In this document: positions 14,711 through 22,884 of the stretch, piece by piece
How the letters are laid out: each line of letters starts with the position of its first letter
Position numbering within the stretch: the first letter of the stretch is position 1
Origin: JBOGJI01 sp050747865
GTDB taxonomy: Bacteria; Acidobacteriota; Thermoanaerobaculia; Multivoradales; JAHEKO01
DNA length: 30,636 nucleotides
Direction: 5' to 3'
Assembly: GCA_050747865.1 (NCBI GenBank)
Contig: JBOGJI010000341.1
Coordinates: 1 to 30,636, forward strand
Position numbers and translations under genes: made by a program
The notes under the pieces: generated by a model
The model's database searches: none
The model's input: the letters and a program-made list of their open reading frames with translations, nothing else
What the model was told of the DNA's origin: nothing

Positions 14711-15549
14711 TCCTGTGCGGCCTCCGGCGGAGGGGGTAAGGCGATCTCGTGGTCGCGAACCGCGCCGTCCGGTCCTGGCGCGATGGTGACCGGCTCGCCG
14801 TTGACCAGGACGTCCACCGCCTGCGGCCGATCGAGGCTCAACAGAACGCGCCGTTGCGCCTGCAGGGTGAGGGACTCCCCTTGCAGCCGCTCCTCACTGA
14901 CCATGGGCTGCCCGTCGACCTCCGCCTCGACCCAGCTGCCGGCGCGAAAGTCGAGCGTCACCACCAGAGGGGCGGTCGAAGCCTCCTCCGGCGCCTGCGT
15001 CGGCTCAGCAGCCGAACGCGTCCGTTGCCGCGATGGGGGCGATTCGCCTGCTGCGGGGAGGGCATTGCGCGGCAAGGCCGCTTGGCCCGACGATGCCGGC
15101 ACGGTCTGCCGCTCGGACGCCTGGTGGCGATTCAGCCACCACCAGATGCCGATCACGACCAGCGCCAGGCCGACGACGATGCCGATCGCGGCCGCCAACC
15201 GGCGTCGTTCGGGCGCGGCAACCTCGCTGCGCGGCGCCTCCTCGGCGCCGCCGAGCTGCAATGCGGTGAGATAGGAGTTGACCGCCTCGTCGGCGTCGAG
15301 CCCCACGTAACGGGCATATTCGCGCAAGAATCCGCGGGCGAAGACCGGCGCCGGGAGCAGCTCGAAACGCCCGCCCTCGAGCGCCTCCAGGTAGCGGATG
15401 CTCACCTTGGTGGCCCGCGCCACCTCGTCGAGCTCGATGTCGCGGACCGCGCGCTGCTGGCGCAGCCACTGCCCGAAGGCGGCCCGAGCCTGCGCGGCCT
15501 CCTGGCCGGCAGGCGCCACCTTGGTGCTGCGCACGGGGGGAGTGGACAT
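14707..15549 (-). CDS. rodZ: RodZ-like helix-turn-helix membrane protein
   Basis: The 280-residue protein begins with a Cro-like HTH domain (about 23-95: FGQWLRQQRAVRDIELDEVA, then VSIRYLEALEGG and PVFARGFLREYARYVGL). A basic stretch and one transmembrane helix follow (about 115-137, IGIVVGLALVVIGIWWWL), then a low-complexity linker and a C-terminal beta-rich DUF4115-like domain (about 185-265). This HTH-TM-DUF4115 order is that of RodZ, which links MreB to the cell-wall elongation machinery. The pairing with a PP2C phosphatase suggests control by phosphorylation, an inference. No strong ribosome binding site is visible before the ATG. The promoter must lie in the 72-bp gap shared with the divergent GreA gene. 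Confidence 0.8.
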   Translation of the reverse strand: MSTPPVRSTKVAPAGQEAAQARAAFGQWLRQQRAVRDIELDEVARATKVSIRYLEALEGGRFELLPAPVFARGFLREYARYVGLDADEAVNSYLTALQLGGAEEAPRSEVAAPERRRLAAAIGIVVGLALVVIGIWWWLNRHQASERQTVPASSGQAALPRNALPAAGESPPSRQRTRSAAEPTQAPEEASTAPLVVTLDFRAGSWVEAEVDGQPMVSEERLQGESLTLQAQRRVLLSLDRPQAVDVLVNGEPVTIAPGPDGAVRDHEIALPPPPEAAQE

Positions 15550-15621
15550 CGCGCCTGCGAGTGTACGATACCGAGTGCCTTGCGGGACACTTAGGACGCA
15601 CCCGGGAGCGACTCACACGGC

Positions 15622-17727
15622 ATGCCTATCAACAGACCGACCCAACAGCATCTGGAGCGTGAAGACTTCGAAGCCTTGGAGGCCGACTGGCTCTCCCGGC
15701 TGAGCGAAGACCCCTCGGATCTCGACTACGCGGTCGGAGTCGCCCGCGCGCTCGCCGGCCGCCAGCAGGACGAGCGGGCCCAGCTCCTGCTCGAGCTGTG
15801 GGACGAGGAGCTGGTCGCCCGGGACCTGTGGCCGGCCCGCCTCACCCTGCTGCGCCGCGCCGGCACCCTGCTCGTCGACCCCGAGTGGCTCCACCACGAG
15901 ATCGCCCGGACCCTGGCCGCCATGTTTCCCGACCACACCCGCTTCGCCGGCCTGGTCGAGCTGGCCGGCCTGCACCGAGCGATCGACGACGTGGAGAAGC
16001 TGTGGAGCAAGACCGATCGCCTGCTGACCCTGCTTCCGTATGGCGCCGGCACCGTGGTGGCCATGTCGCCGCAGGGCGTCGGCCGCGTCGTCGAGGTGAA
16101 CGTCGAGCTGGAGAAGCTGAAGGTCGAGTTCGCGAACGGCACCCACCTGATGGTCGGTTTCCGCGCCGCGCCCAAGACCCTCACGCGCCTCACGCCCGAT
16201 CACATCCTGCATCAGAAGCTGGAACAGCCCGACGAGCTGCGTCGCCTGGCGACCGACGAGCCCGCCGAGCTGCTGCGCCGCGTCCTGACCAGCGCCGATC
16301 ACCCGCTCACCGCCACCGAGATCCGCGAGACCCTCGCTGACATCGTGCCCACCGACACCTGGACCTCCTGGTGGAACGCGGCGCGCCGCCATCCGCAGCT
16401 CCTTCACCAGGGCCAGGGACGCGCCGCCTACACCTGGGCCGAAACAGCCGCCGACGCAGAAGAGTCCCTGTGGACGAGGTTCGCCGCCGCCCCACCCGCC
16501 GTCCGCATCGACATGCTGCGCCGCCACGCCGACACCTCCCACCTCCTCGCCGCCCGGATGCGCGACACCTTGATCGCGCAGGCGACCCAGCTCATCGATC
16601 GAGACCCCGCCACGGCGCTCCACATCGCCCTCGCCATGGATCGGAATCCTCAAGTGCGCGCGACGGATGGCGATCTACCGGACCCCATTCGGCTGTTGGC
16701 GCAGCTCGGTGAGCCGGTGACAACCCTGCTGCAGATCGAAGATCGCGGGACGCGCGAAGAGGCCTACCGTTTGCTCCCCGAGGCCCGCGACGACTGGCCC
16801 GAGCTGGCCGAGACCCTGATGCGCCGCGAGAGCCAGCCCCAGGCCGTCGCCGTGCTCGGCGAGCTCCTGTCGGCGGCCGACGCCCGCCGCGTGGAGCAGC
16901 TCATGGACGACGTCCTGGGCCAGCCCAGGAAGACCCCGGCCGCCTTCCTCTGGCTGCTCGAGCGGGCGCGCGACCAGGAGGAGATCCGCAACCGCAGCCC
17001 CCTGCGCTTGCTCAAGCAGCTCCTGCAGGCGCTGGAATGGGATGAGTTCAAGAGGGCGCGCCGCAGCCTCGCCGCCGAGCTCGACTCCGGAGGCGTCGTC
17101 GCCCGGCTGATCACTTCGCTCAAGGCCGAGCAGGCCCATCAGGCCGCCGAGGCGCTCAAGCGCGCCCCGATCGAAGGATTCCAGAGAGCGCCGCTGCTCA
17201 ACGCGCTCCAGCTCCACTTTCCGGATGACTTGGCCGAGCTGACCGGCAAGCAGCAGGACACCTTCTACGCGTTGCCGGTCAGCATCGCCGCCAAGCGCGA
17301 GGAGCTGCGTCATCTCCAGGAGGTCGAGATCCCGGCCAACCGCAAGGCCATCCAGGAGGCGCGGGAGCTGGGCGACCTGCGCGAGAACTTCGAGTACAAG
17401 GCCGCCCGCCAGCGCCACGAGTACCTCGCGGCGCGCGTCGCGGCCCTCGACGGCGACCTCGGGCGCGCCCGCCCCATCGACCTGGACGCCGCCGACGTCG
17501 ATCGCGTCCGCGTCGGCTGCCGCGTGACGCTGGAAGCCGCCGACGGCACGACCCGCAGCCTCACCATCCTGGGCCCGTGGGAGAGCGACCCCGAGCGCGG
17601 CGTCCTGTCCCACGAATCGGAGCTGGCGCAGAAGCTCCTCGATCGCGGCCCGGGCGACACCATAGAGCTGCCTGAGGGCGTCGTTCGAGTCGAGTCGGTC
17701 AGTCGGGCGGCGGTTCAGGATCCGTGA
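15622..17727 (+). CDS. greA: Very long GreA/GreB-domain transcription factor
   Basis: At 701 residues this is more than four times the length of E. coli GreA (158). The C-terminal part is a complete Gre factor. Its coiled coil is at about 557-628, with the acidic tip GDLRENFEY (584-592), equivalent to GDLxENAEY, which inserts into the RNA polymerase channel. An FKBP-like domain covers about 632-701 (LGPWESDPERGVLSHES). The N-terminal 550 residues are mostly helical, with a small beta-rich segment (about 138-185, GVGRVVEVNVELEKLKVEF) reminiscent of SH3-like RNA-polymerase-binding domains. Long GreA proteins are known in spirochaetes and chlamydiae. The 3' end overlaps the convergent anti-sigma gene by 29 bp. 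Confidence 0.85.
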   Translation: MPINRPTQQHLEREDFEALEADWLSRLSEDPSDLDYAVGVARALAGRQQDERAQLLLELWDEELVARDLWPARLTLLRRAGTLLVDPEWLHHEIARTLAAMFPDHTRFAGLVELAGLHRAIDDVEKLWSKTDRLLTLLPYGAGTVVAMSPQGVGRVVEVNVELEKLKVEFANGTHLMVGFRAAPKTLTRLTPDHILHQKLEQPDELRRLATDEPAELLRRVLTSADHPLTATEIRETLADIVPTDTWTSWWNAARRHPQLLHQGQGRAAYTWAETAADAEESLWTRFAAAPPAVRIDMLRRHADTSHLLAARMRDTLIAQATQLIDRDPATALHIALAMDRNPQVRATDGDLPDPIRLLAQLGEPVTTLLQIEDRGTREEAYRLLPEARDDWPELAETLMRRESQPQAVAVLGELLSAADARRVEQLMDDVLGQPRKTPAAFLWLLERARDQEEIRNRSPLRLLKQLLQALEWDEFKRARRSLAAELDSGGVVARLITSLKAEQAHQAAEALKRAPIEGFQRAPLLNALQLHFPDDLAELTGKQQDTFYALPVSIAAKREELRHLQEVEIPANRKAIQEARELGDLRENFEYKAARQRHEYLAARVAALDGDLGRARPIDLDAADVDRVRVGCRVTLEAADGTTRSLTILGPWESDPERGVLSHESELAQKLLDRGPGDTIELPEGVVRVESVSRAAVQDP

Positions 17728-18415
17728 CGCGAACGACCTCGTCCTGAAAGAGCAGGACCACGGGCCGCGGCCCGTCCACCAGCGGTTCCAGCTCGGGGGC
17801 CGCCGCGACCAAACCTTCGGCTCGCGCCTCCGCCCAGGTCAACGAATGGTCCGGCTCCCGATCGAGCACGCTCTCTTCGATCCAGGCTCCCCGGCGCAGC
17901 TGGAACCTGCGGTCGCCGAGCACGAGGATGTGCTCGCGCGGCCGGCTGGCCACGGCGGCCCTCGCGTCACCCGACGGCTCGAGGCTCTGCTCCTCGGCCT
18001 GCGGCGCGGGCGCGGCCGGCGGCGGTGGAGCCTCGGTCGCCTGCTCTCGCTGGCGCAGGATCGCGCCGCCGGTGACGAAGATCTGGAGGATGGCGGCCAG
18101 CGCCACGACCAGGGCGGCACTGGCGATCAGCGCCGGGGTGGGCCGCCACTCGGCCAGCCATCGCTCGATCGCCTGCAGACGGCCGGGACGCCGGTGCTCG
18201 ACGATGAGCCGGTGGTGGATCTGGCTCGCCAGCCGTCCGGGAGGGCTCTCGCGCCCGACCTCGCGCAGGCGCCCGACCGTGCGTTCGAGGCCGGCGAGCC
18301 GCTGCCGGCAGCTCGCACACGAGCGCACGTGCGCTTCCAGCTCGTGGCGCAGCTCGTCGTGCAGCTCCCCGTCCAGGTAGCTCGACAGCTCGATCAGCTC
18401 CGCGTGGCGCGTCAT
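17699..18415 (-). CDS. Membrane-spanning zinc anti-sigma factor
   Basis: The 238-residue protein has an N-terminal zinc-binding anti-sigma (ZAS) domain with H29-xxx-C33-xx-C36 (HVRSCASC). It has one transmembrane helix (about 94-114), a Pro/Ala/Glu-rich linker and a small C-terminal extracytoplasmic part. ZAS domains hold ECF sigma factors inactive at the membrane, and the partner sigma gene lies directly upstream with a 4-bp ATGA overlap. The C-terminal 90 residues (HILVLGDRRFQLRRGAWIEE) resemble no sensor domain I can name. Its 3' end overlaps the end of the GreA-domain gene on the other strand. Confidence 0.88.
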   Translation of the reverse strand: MTRHAELIELSSYLDGELHDELRHELEAHVRSCASCRQRLAGLERTVGRLREVGRESPPGRLASQIHHRLIVEHRRPGRLQAIERWLAEWRPTPALIASAALVVALAAILQIFVTGGAILRQREQATEAPPPPAAPAPQAEEQSLEPSGDARAAVASRPREHILVLGDRRFQLRRGAWIEESVLDREPDHSLTWAEARAEGLVAAAPELEPLVDGPRPVVLLFQDEVVRVTDPEPPPD

Positions 18416-19011
18416 GCGGACTCCTCGTCCTCCTCCAGCAGTTGGCGCAGGCGCTCCCGCCCGCGGGCGATGCGCGAGCGCACCGTGCCGATCGGCAGCC
18501 GCAGCACGGCGGCGATCTCGTCGTAGCCGAGCTCCTCGAGATCGCGCAGGTAGACCGCCTCGCGGAACGGCCGCGGCAGGGCGGCCAGCCGGCGCAGCAC
18601 GCGCGCCGACGTCTCCGCCGCGGCGGCCCGCTCCTCCGGTCCGCGCCGCGTCTCCACCAGCACCGGTGCCGCTTCCGCCGCCGGCACACCCTCCTCGGCG
18701 AGCCCCTGCTCGAGCGGCCGGTAACGGCGGCGCCAGCTATGGCAGCGATTCAGCGCGATCCGGTAGATCCAGGTTTTGAGCGACGACTGGCCGCGAAATC
18801 CCCGCAGGTGGCGGAACACGCGCAGGAAGACCTCCTGCGTGAGGTCCGCCGCCTCCTCGCGGTCGCCGAGATGGCGCAGAGCCAGGTTGAAGACCATGTT
18901 TCCATAGCGCGCGTACAGCTCGCCGAAGGCCTCCGGATCCCCGTAGCGGCAGCGCTCGACCAGCTCGGCGTCGGGGTCGGAGACGATGTGCCGACTCAGG
19001 ACCCGCTCCAT
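18412..19011 (-). CDS. ECF-family RNA polymerase sigma factor (RpoE-like)
   Basis: The 199-residue protein has the two-domain ECF layout. Region 2 is at about 15-85 (FGELYARYGNMVFNLAL, DLTQEVFLRVFRHL, LKTWIYRIALNRCHSW), which contacts core polymerase and the -10 element. Region 4 is at about 135-190 (LPRPFREAVYLRDLEELGYD, then LPIGTVRSRIARGRERL), the -35-binding helix-turn-helix. An acidic linker joins them. It is paired with the downstream zinc anti-sigma gene and follows a cell-wall amidase gene, which suggests an envelope-stress role (inference). A 9-bp inverted repeat overlaps its Shine-Dalgarno sequence (GGAG, seven bases before the ATG). Confidence 0.93.
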   Translation of the reverse strand: MERVLSRHIVSDPDAELVERCRYGDPEAFGELYARYGNMVFNLALRHLGDREEAADLTQEVFLRVFRHLRGFRGQSSLKTWIYRIALNRCHSWRRRYRPLEQGLAEEGVPAAEAAPVLVETRRGPEERAAAAETSARVLRRLAALPRPFREAVYLRDLEELGYDEIAAVLRLPIGTVRSRIARGRERLRQLLEEDEESA

Positions 19012-19018
19012 CCGGCCG

Positions 19019-19053
19019 CTCCATGGTCTGAGACCCTGGTCACGACCATGGAG
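19019..19053 (-). promoter_or_regulatory. 9-bp inverted repeat overlapping the sigma-factor ribosome binding site
   Basis: CTCCATGGT (19019-19027) and ACCATGGAG (19045-19053) are perfect complements separated by 17 bases, inside which GGTC/GACC can pair further. On the minus-strand mRNA, the arm nearest the sigma gene contains the GGAG Shine-Dalgarno, so the hairpin could block translation. As DNA it could also be an operator. Confidence 0.5.
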
Positions 19054-19065
19054 TTCCCTCTCGCC

Positions 19066-20826
19066 TCACCGGCTCAGCGCCGTCACCGAACCGGCCGCCA
19101 GCAGCTCCGGGGACACTGGGAAGCCGTAGTAGTCCAGGATGCCGTGGACGATCGCCTCCGCCACCTGCTGACGGTACTTCTGGGTCTGGAGCAGCTCGCG
19201 GTCCTCGGTGTTGTTCAGATTGCAGACCTCGAGCAGCACCGAGGCGGGGATCTCGTTGTAGCGCAGCACCGCCGGCACGTAGGACCAGCTGCGGCTGCGC
19301 ACGATGCGATCGCGGATCGGCTTGTAGGCATGGATGACGAGACCGGTCCGCTCGTAGCCCTGGAGCAGCTTGGCCGCCAGCTCGCGGGACAGGCCCTCGC
19401 TGCGCACGGAGTCCTGCTGGCTGAAGGTGGCCACCGGATGCTCGCGCACCTCACGTCGCGCGGCGTAGACCGCGCCCGAGCGCGAGGCGCTGGAGCGCCT
19501 GCCCGAGGCCCCGGGGACGTAGACCATGCCGCCGCGCAACGACGGGTGCAGGGAATCGGCATGGATGGAGATAAAGACGATCTTGTCGCGGTCGATCCCG
19601 CGCGCCAGCAGATCTCGGTAGTGGCTGTTCGCCAGGTACCAGCGGAGGTTGACGCCGACATTGGCGTCCTCGATCGGATAGGGCGGATCGGTGAGCACGG
19701 CGTGACCGTGCGAAGCCGGCAGGATGTCCACCACCGCAATGCGCTCGCTGTCGCCGTCGCGCGTCGTGGTCACCACCGTCGCCGAGGTCAACGCCTCGAG
19801 GAGCCGCGTGGTGCGCAGCATGACGTCGTAGACGTACAGGCTCTCCCACACCTCGGCGTTGACCGCTCCGACGTCGCGGCCGCCGTGTCCGGCGTCGAGG
19901 ACCACGGTGACGCCGACCAGGCTCTGCGCGCGTACGGTGTTGGTGAAGCGACTGGCCGCCGACAGGGTCTGCTCGTACTCGCGGCGCTGCGGATCGTCCG
20001 GCGGCAGGAACTCCGGCAGCAGGTGTTCGACGGGGATCTTGATCGGATAGCCGATGGGGATGTCGGTGACGTCGGCGATGCCGCTCCCGCGCGCCAGCTC
20101 CATGGCCAGGGCGTTGACGTCTTCGGCGAACATGCGCCCGGTGAACCGCACCACGACCGCCGAATAGAGGGCTTCCCCTCCTCTGAGCTGGTAGATCGCG
20201 AGCTCCTCGCCGTCGGTCGTGCGGTAGGTCAGCAGCTCCTCCTCCTCGGCCGCGGGGAGGATCGACCGCAACGACGGCCGCAGCGCCGCCGCGGGCACGA
20301 GCAGGCGCTGGCCGGGGCGGATCTCCTCGTCCACCAGCTCGTTCTGCGCCCGGATCACCTTGTAGTTCCGGCCGTCGTCGGTGAACCACTCGGCGACCTG
20401 CCAGAGCGTCTCCCCTCCGGTCGCGGCCTGCGAGGTCACCTCGTGCTCCCAACCGCCGGCCAGCGCCTGGTCGCCCGGAAACAGCGCCTTCAGCACCGCG
20501 ACCTGGTACTCGGGAAGCAGCAGGTCGAAGGGCAGGCGGTAGACCTGCCCGACCTCCAGCTCGCGCGCGCCGTCGTTGGCCGCGGCGATGTCGTCGGCGT
20601 TCTGCGGCGAGCCGGTGAATCGCGCCGCAAAGCGCAGCAACCCCTCTCCTTGCACCGGCTCGGCACGCAGGAAGAGCTCTCCCTCCTCGGTCATCAGCGC
20701 CGTGGTCCGCGAGCTTCCGGCCGTGCCGGCCGCCGGTTGCGGGTCGGGCAGCCCCGGCTGTTCGGCACTCTGTACGGTGGCGCAACCCGGCGCGGCCATG
20801 ATGACCAGGGCGACCAGCCAACGCAT
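19066..20826 (-). CDS. N-acetylmuramoyl-L-alanine amidase (Amidase_3) with LysM-like region, probable lipoprotein
   Basis: The 586-residue protein cleaves the bond between N-acetylmuramic acid and L-Ala in peptidoglycan. A short signal ends in AAPGC (Cys15), a plausible lipobox. About residues 40-300 hold LysM-like segments (GGETLWQVAEWF followed by VIRAQNEL and IRPGQRLLVPA). The catalytic Amidase_3 domain (about 304-570) has the zinc ligands in VVLDAGHGGRDVG (about 306-318), the Glu of VWESLYVYDV, the His of FISIHADS (about 416-423) and the catalytic Glu in LLEVCNLNN (about 527-535). It starts 26 bp from the divergent nucleotidyltransferase gene. The sigma and anti-sigma genes follow on the same strand. 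Confidence 0.9.
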   Translation of the reverse strand: MRWLVALVIMAAPGCATVQSAEQPGLPDPQPAAGTAGSSRTTALMTEEGELFLRAEPVQGEGLLRFAARFTGSPQNADDIAAANDGARELEVGQVYRLPFDLLLPEYQVAVLKALFPGDQALAGGWEHEVTSQAATGGETLWQVAEWFTDDGRNYKVIRAQNELVDEEIRPGQRLLVPAAALRPSLRSILPAAEEEELLTYRTTDGEELAIYQLRGGEALYSAVVVRFTGRMFAEDVNALAMELARGSGIADVTDIPIGYPIKIPVEHLLPEFLPPDDPQRREYEQTLSAASRFTNTVRAQSLVGVTVVLDAGHGGRDVGAVNAEVWESLYVYDVMLRTTRLLEALTSATVVTTTRDGDSERIAVVDILPASHGHAVLTDPPYPIEDANVGVNLRWYLANSHYRDLLARGIDRDKIVFISIHADSLHPSLRGGMVYVPGASGRRSSASRSGAVYAARREVREHPVATFSQQDSVRSEGLSRELAAKLLQGYERTGLVIHAYKPIRDRIVRSRSWSYVPAVLRYNEIPASVLLEVCNLNNTEDRELLQTQKYRQQVAEAIVHGILDYYGFPVSPELLAAGSVTALSR

Positions 20827-20852
20827 GGCGCGGAGTGTACTAGGGTCCAGGC

Positions 20853-22148
20853 GTGCACAGAGCCCGTGACCACGTCGATCTCGAGCGGCTGGCGGAGCTG
20901 ACCGCGCGGCGGCCCTGTCGCGAGGTGGTGGCGGTCGCCGGCGGCCGTGCCTGCCACGTGGTCGGCGGTGCGGTGCGCGACTGCCTCATCGGACGGTCCC
21001 ACCGCGACCTGGACTTGCTCGTGGACGGCGACGGCGCCCGGATCGCGCGCCAGCTGGCTGAGCGGCTCTCCGGTCGCCTGGTCGACCTGGGCGGCGAGGC
21101 CTTCGCCTCCTGGCGCATCGCGCTCGCCGGCGAGGAGGTCGACCTCTGGGATCGCGCGGGGGCGACGCTGGAGCAGGAGCTGGCGCGACGGGACCTGACG
21201 GTCAACGCCCTCGCCGTCGAGCTCCCCGGAGGACGCCTGTGCGACCCCCTGGGCGGTCTCGACGACCTCGGCGCCGGCAAGCTGCGGACCCCGAAACTGG
21301 AGAACATGCGGGCGGACCCGCTGCGCGCCCTACGGCTGGTCCGGCTCGCCGCCGAGCTGCCGGGTTTCACCCCGACCGCCGACACCGTGACCGCCGCCCG
21401 CGAGGCCGGCACCGAGCTCGAACGCGTGGCAGGGGAACGGATACGGGAGGAGTGGTCGCGGTTGCTGCGCGCGGCCGACCCGGTTCGTGCCTTCCGGCTG
21501 CTGCGCGACGTGGAGCTTTATCCGCGGCTGTGGGCGGAAACATCGGAACGGGACCCGGCTCGCACCGCCGCGAGCGCCGTGGCACGGCTCCATGAGGCGG
21601 CGGAGGCGCTGGAGGGCGCCCTACCAGCTTCGTTGCCGGCGGCGGAGCCCGGGATCGCGTTCGACGCGTTGCTGCTGGCGGCTCTGTCCGACCCCCTCGC
21701 CGCCACCACCTACCTGGCGCGGCGGCGCTACCGCAGCGGGTCGGAGGCGACGCGCCTGCGCCGCCTGCTCTCCTGGCCCATCCTGCCCGGCTGTGAAGCC
21801 GCGTGCCGCCGCTTTCTCCACCGGCTCGCCAACGACGCGCCCACCGGCCTGCTGTGGCTGGGAGCGCGCGCGCTGGCGGAGGATCGGGGGAGCCGCTGGA
21901 GGGAGGCCGTGCGACGCGTAGCGGCGCTGGAAACGGCCTGCGGCAGCGAGATCCGGAACCCTGCTCCCCTGCTCACCGGCGACTTCCTGGCTGCCGCCAC
22001 CGGGTTGTCCGGCAGGGCGCTCGGTCGCGCCCTCGATTCCGCGCTCGCGGCCCAGGTCCTGGGCACCGTGCGGACCCGGGACGAGGCCCTGGCCCTGGTC
22101 CGCAGGCTGGATCGGCTCGGCGTCTGGGACCGCGCAAAGGGTCGATAA
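20853..22148 (+). CDS. cca: CCA tRNA nucleotidyltransferase / poly(A) polymerase family (class II)
   Basis: The 431-residue enzyme belongs to the class II nucleotidyltransferases that add CCA to tRNA 3' ends or A-tails to RNA. Motifs are VVGGAVRDCLIG with the catalytic pair in HRDLDLLVDG, the ARRDLTVNALAVE motif and the neck region ENMRADPLRALRLVRLAAEL. The C-terminal half is helical, and I see no HD domain. Sequence alone does not separate CCA-adding from poly(A) activity, so the symbol is tentative. GTG at 20853 is the first reasonable start; no good Shine-Dalgarno is visible. Because the tRNA in this window already encodes its CCA, the enzyme would act in repair there. Confidence 0.85.
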   Translation: MHRARDHVDLERLAELTARRPCREVVAVAGGRACHVVGGAVRDCLIGRSHRDLDLLVDGDGARIARQLAERLSGRLVDLGGEAFASWRIALAGEEVDLWDRAGATLEQELARRDLTVNALAVELPGGRLCDPLGGLDDLGAGKLRTPKLENMRADPLRALRLVRLAAELPGFTPTADTVTAAREAGTELERVAGERIREEWSRLLRAADPVRAFRLLRDVELYPRLWAETSERDPARTAASAVARLHEAAEALEGALPASLPAAEPGIAFDALLLAALSDPLAATTYLARRRYRSGSEATRLRRLLSWPILPGCEAACRRFLHRLANDAPTGLLWLGARALAEDRGSRWREAVRRVAALETACGSEIRNPAPLLTGDFLAAATGLSGRALGRALDSALAAQVLGTVRTRDEALALVRRLDRLGVWDRAKGR

Positions 22149-22150
22149 TG

Positions 22151-22190
22151 CTACACTGCTTCATGTGTAGACTTGACTCGGGGCGAGTCA
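22151..22190 (+). promoter_or_regulatory. Two hairpins and possible promoter elements before the bactofilin gene
   Basis: CTACAC/GTGTAG (22151-22156 with 22165-22170) and the perfect TGACTCG/CGAGTCA around a GGG loop (22174-22190) lie right after the nucleotidyltransferase stop. They may end that transcript or shape the bactofilin leader. TTGACT (22173-22178) could be a -35 box, and TGCTACACT (22149-22157) resembles an extended -10. Confidence 0.4.
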
Positions 22191-22255
22191 TGCTCTACCG
22201 TCGAGATTCGCCAGCGCGGGTCGCCGTTGGTCGATAGATCTAAGGAGGTTTCATA

Positions 22256-22825
22256 ATGGCGTGGAAGAAGCCCGAAGAAGAACTGCCGTCCGTCTCGCCC
22301 TCCCCAGGTTTGGCGTCGCAACCCCCCGTGCAGGCCACCCGGCCCGTCGATGCCCCGCGCGGCTCGGGCGGCGCCGTCATCGGCTCGTCGCTGGTCATCA
22401 AGGGCGAAGTGACCGGTAACGAGGACCTGTTCATCCACGGGCAGGTCGACGGCAAGGTCACACTGCACAAGAACGCCGTCGTGGTGGGCCGCGAAGGTCG
22501 GGTGAAGGCGGACATCTACGCCAGAAGCATCCGCGTCGAAGGGCAGGTCAGCGGCGATCTGTACGGCGAAGCCGAGGTCATCATCCATCAGACCGGCCAG
22601 GTGCGCGGCAACATCACGGCACCCCAGGTCTCGCTGGAGAACGGCTCCAAGTTCAAGGGCGCCATCGACATGGAGCCGGGAGACGAGCGGGGCGCGGCCG
22701 AGGGCAAGGCGGACGGCAAGGGCAAGGAGCCGGCCGTGACCAGCCTGAGCCCGCAACCCTCCGCTCCCACCGGGCTCCCATCCGGAACGAACAAGGAGGC
22801 CGCCGCCGCCTCGACCCGCAACTGA
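22256..22825 (+). CDS. Bactofilin (polymer-forming cytoskeletal protein)
   Basis: The 189-residue protein has a central right-handed beta-helix bactofilin domain (about 38-137). It contains the characteristic repeats IGSSLVIKGEVTGNEDLFIH, GQVDGKVTL, VVVGREGRVKADIYA, IRVEGQVSGDLYG and VIIHQTGQVRGNITA. It is flanked by Pro-rich N-terminal and Lys/Gly/Pro-rich C-terminal tails, as usual. Bactofilins self-assemble into filaments at the inner membrane and localise cell-wall enzymes. TAAGGAGG lies seven bases before the ATG, a strong ribosome binding site. It is followed by a methyltransferase-like gene and two M16 peptidase genes on the same strand. Confidence 0.93.
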   Translation: MAWKKPEEELPSVSPSPGLASQPPVQATRPVDAPRGSGGAVIGSSLVIKGEVTGNEDLFIHGQVDGKVTLHKNAVVVGREGRVKADIYARSIRVEGQVSGDLYGEAEVIIHQTGQVRGNITAPQVSLENGSKFKGAIDMEPGDERGAAEGKADGKGKEPAVTSLSPQPSAPTGLPSGTNKEAAAASTRN

Positions 22826-22884
22826 TCGGAGTGTCGCCTCCTTCGAGGCACGAGCTCATGCAGAGACGAGAGCGGCGATAACAG

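Noticed and set aside
15550..15621. Promoters in the 72-bp gap between the RodZ-like and GreA-domain genes
   Set aside because: Some -10-like hexamers exist (TACGAT and, on the minus strand, TATCGT), but no convincing -35 at proper spacing.
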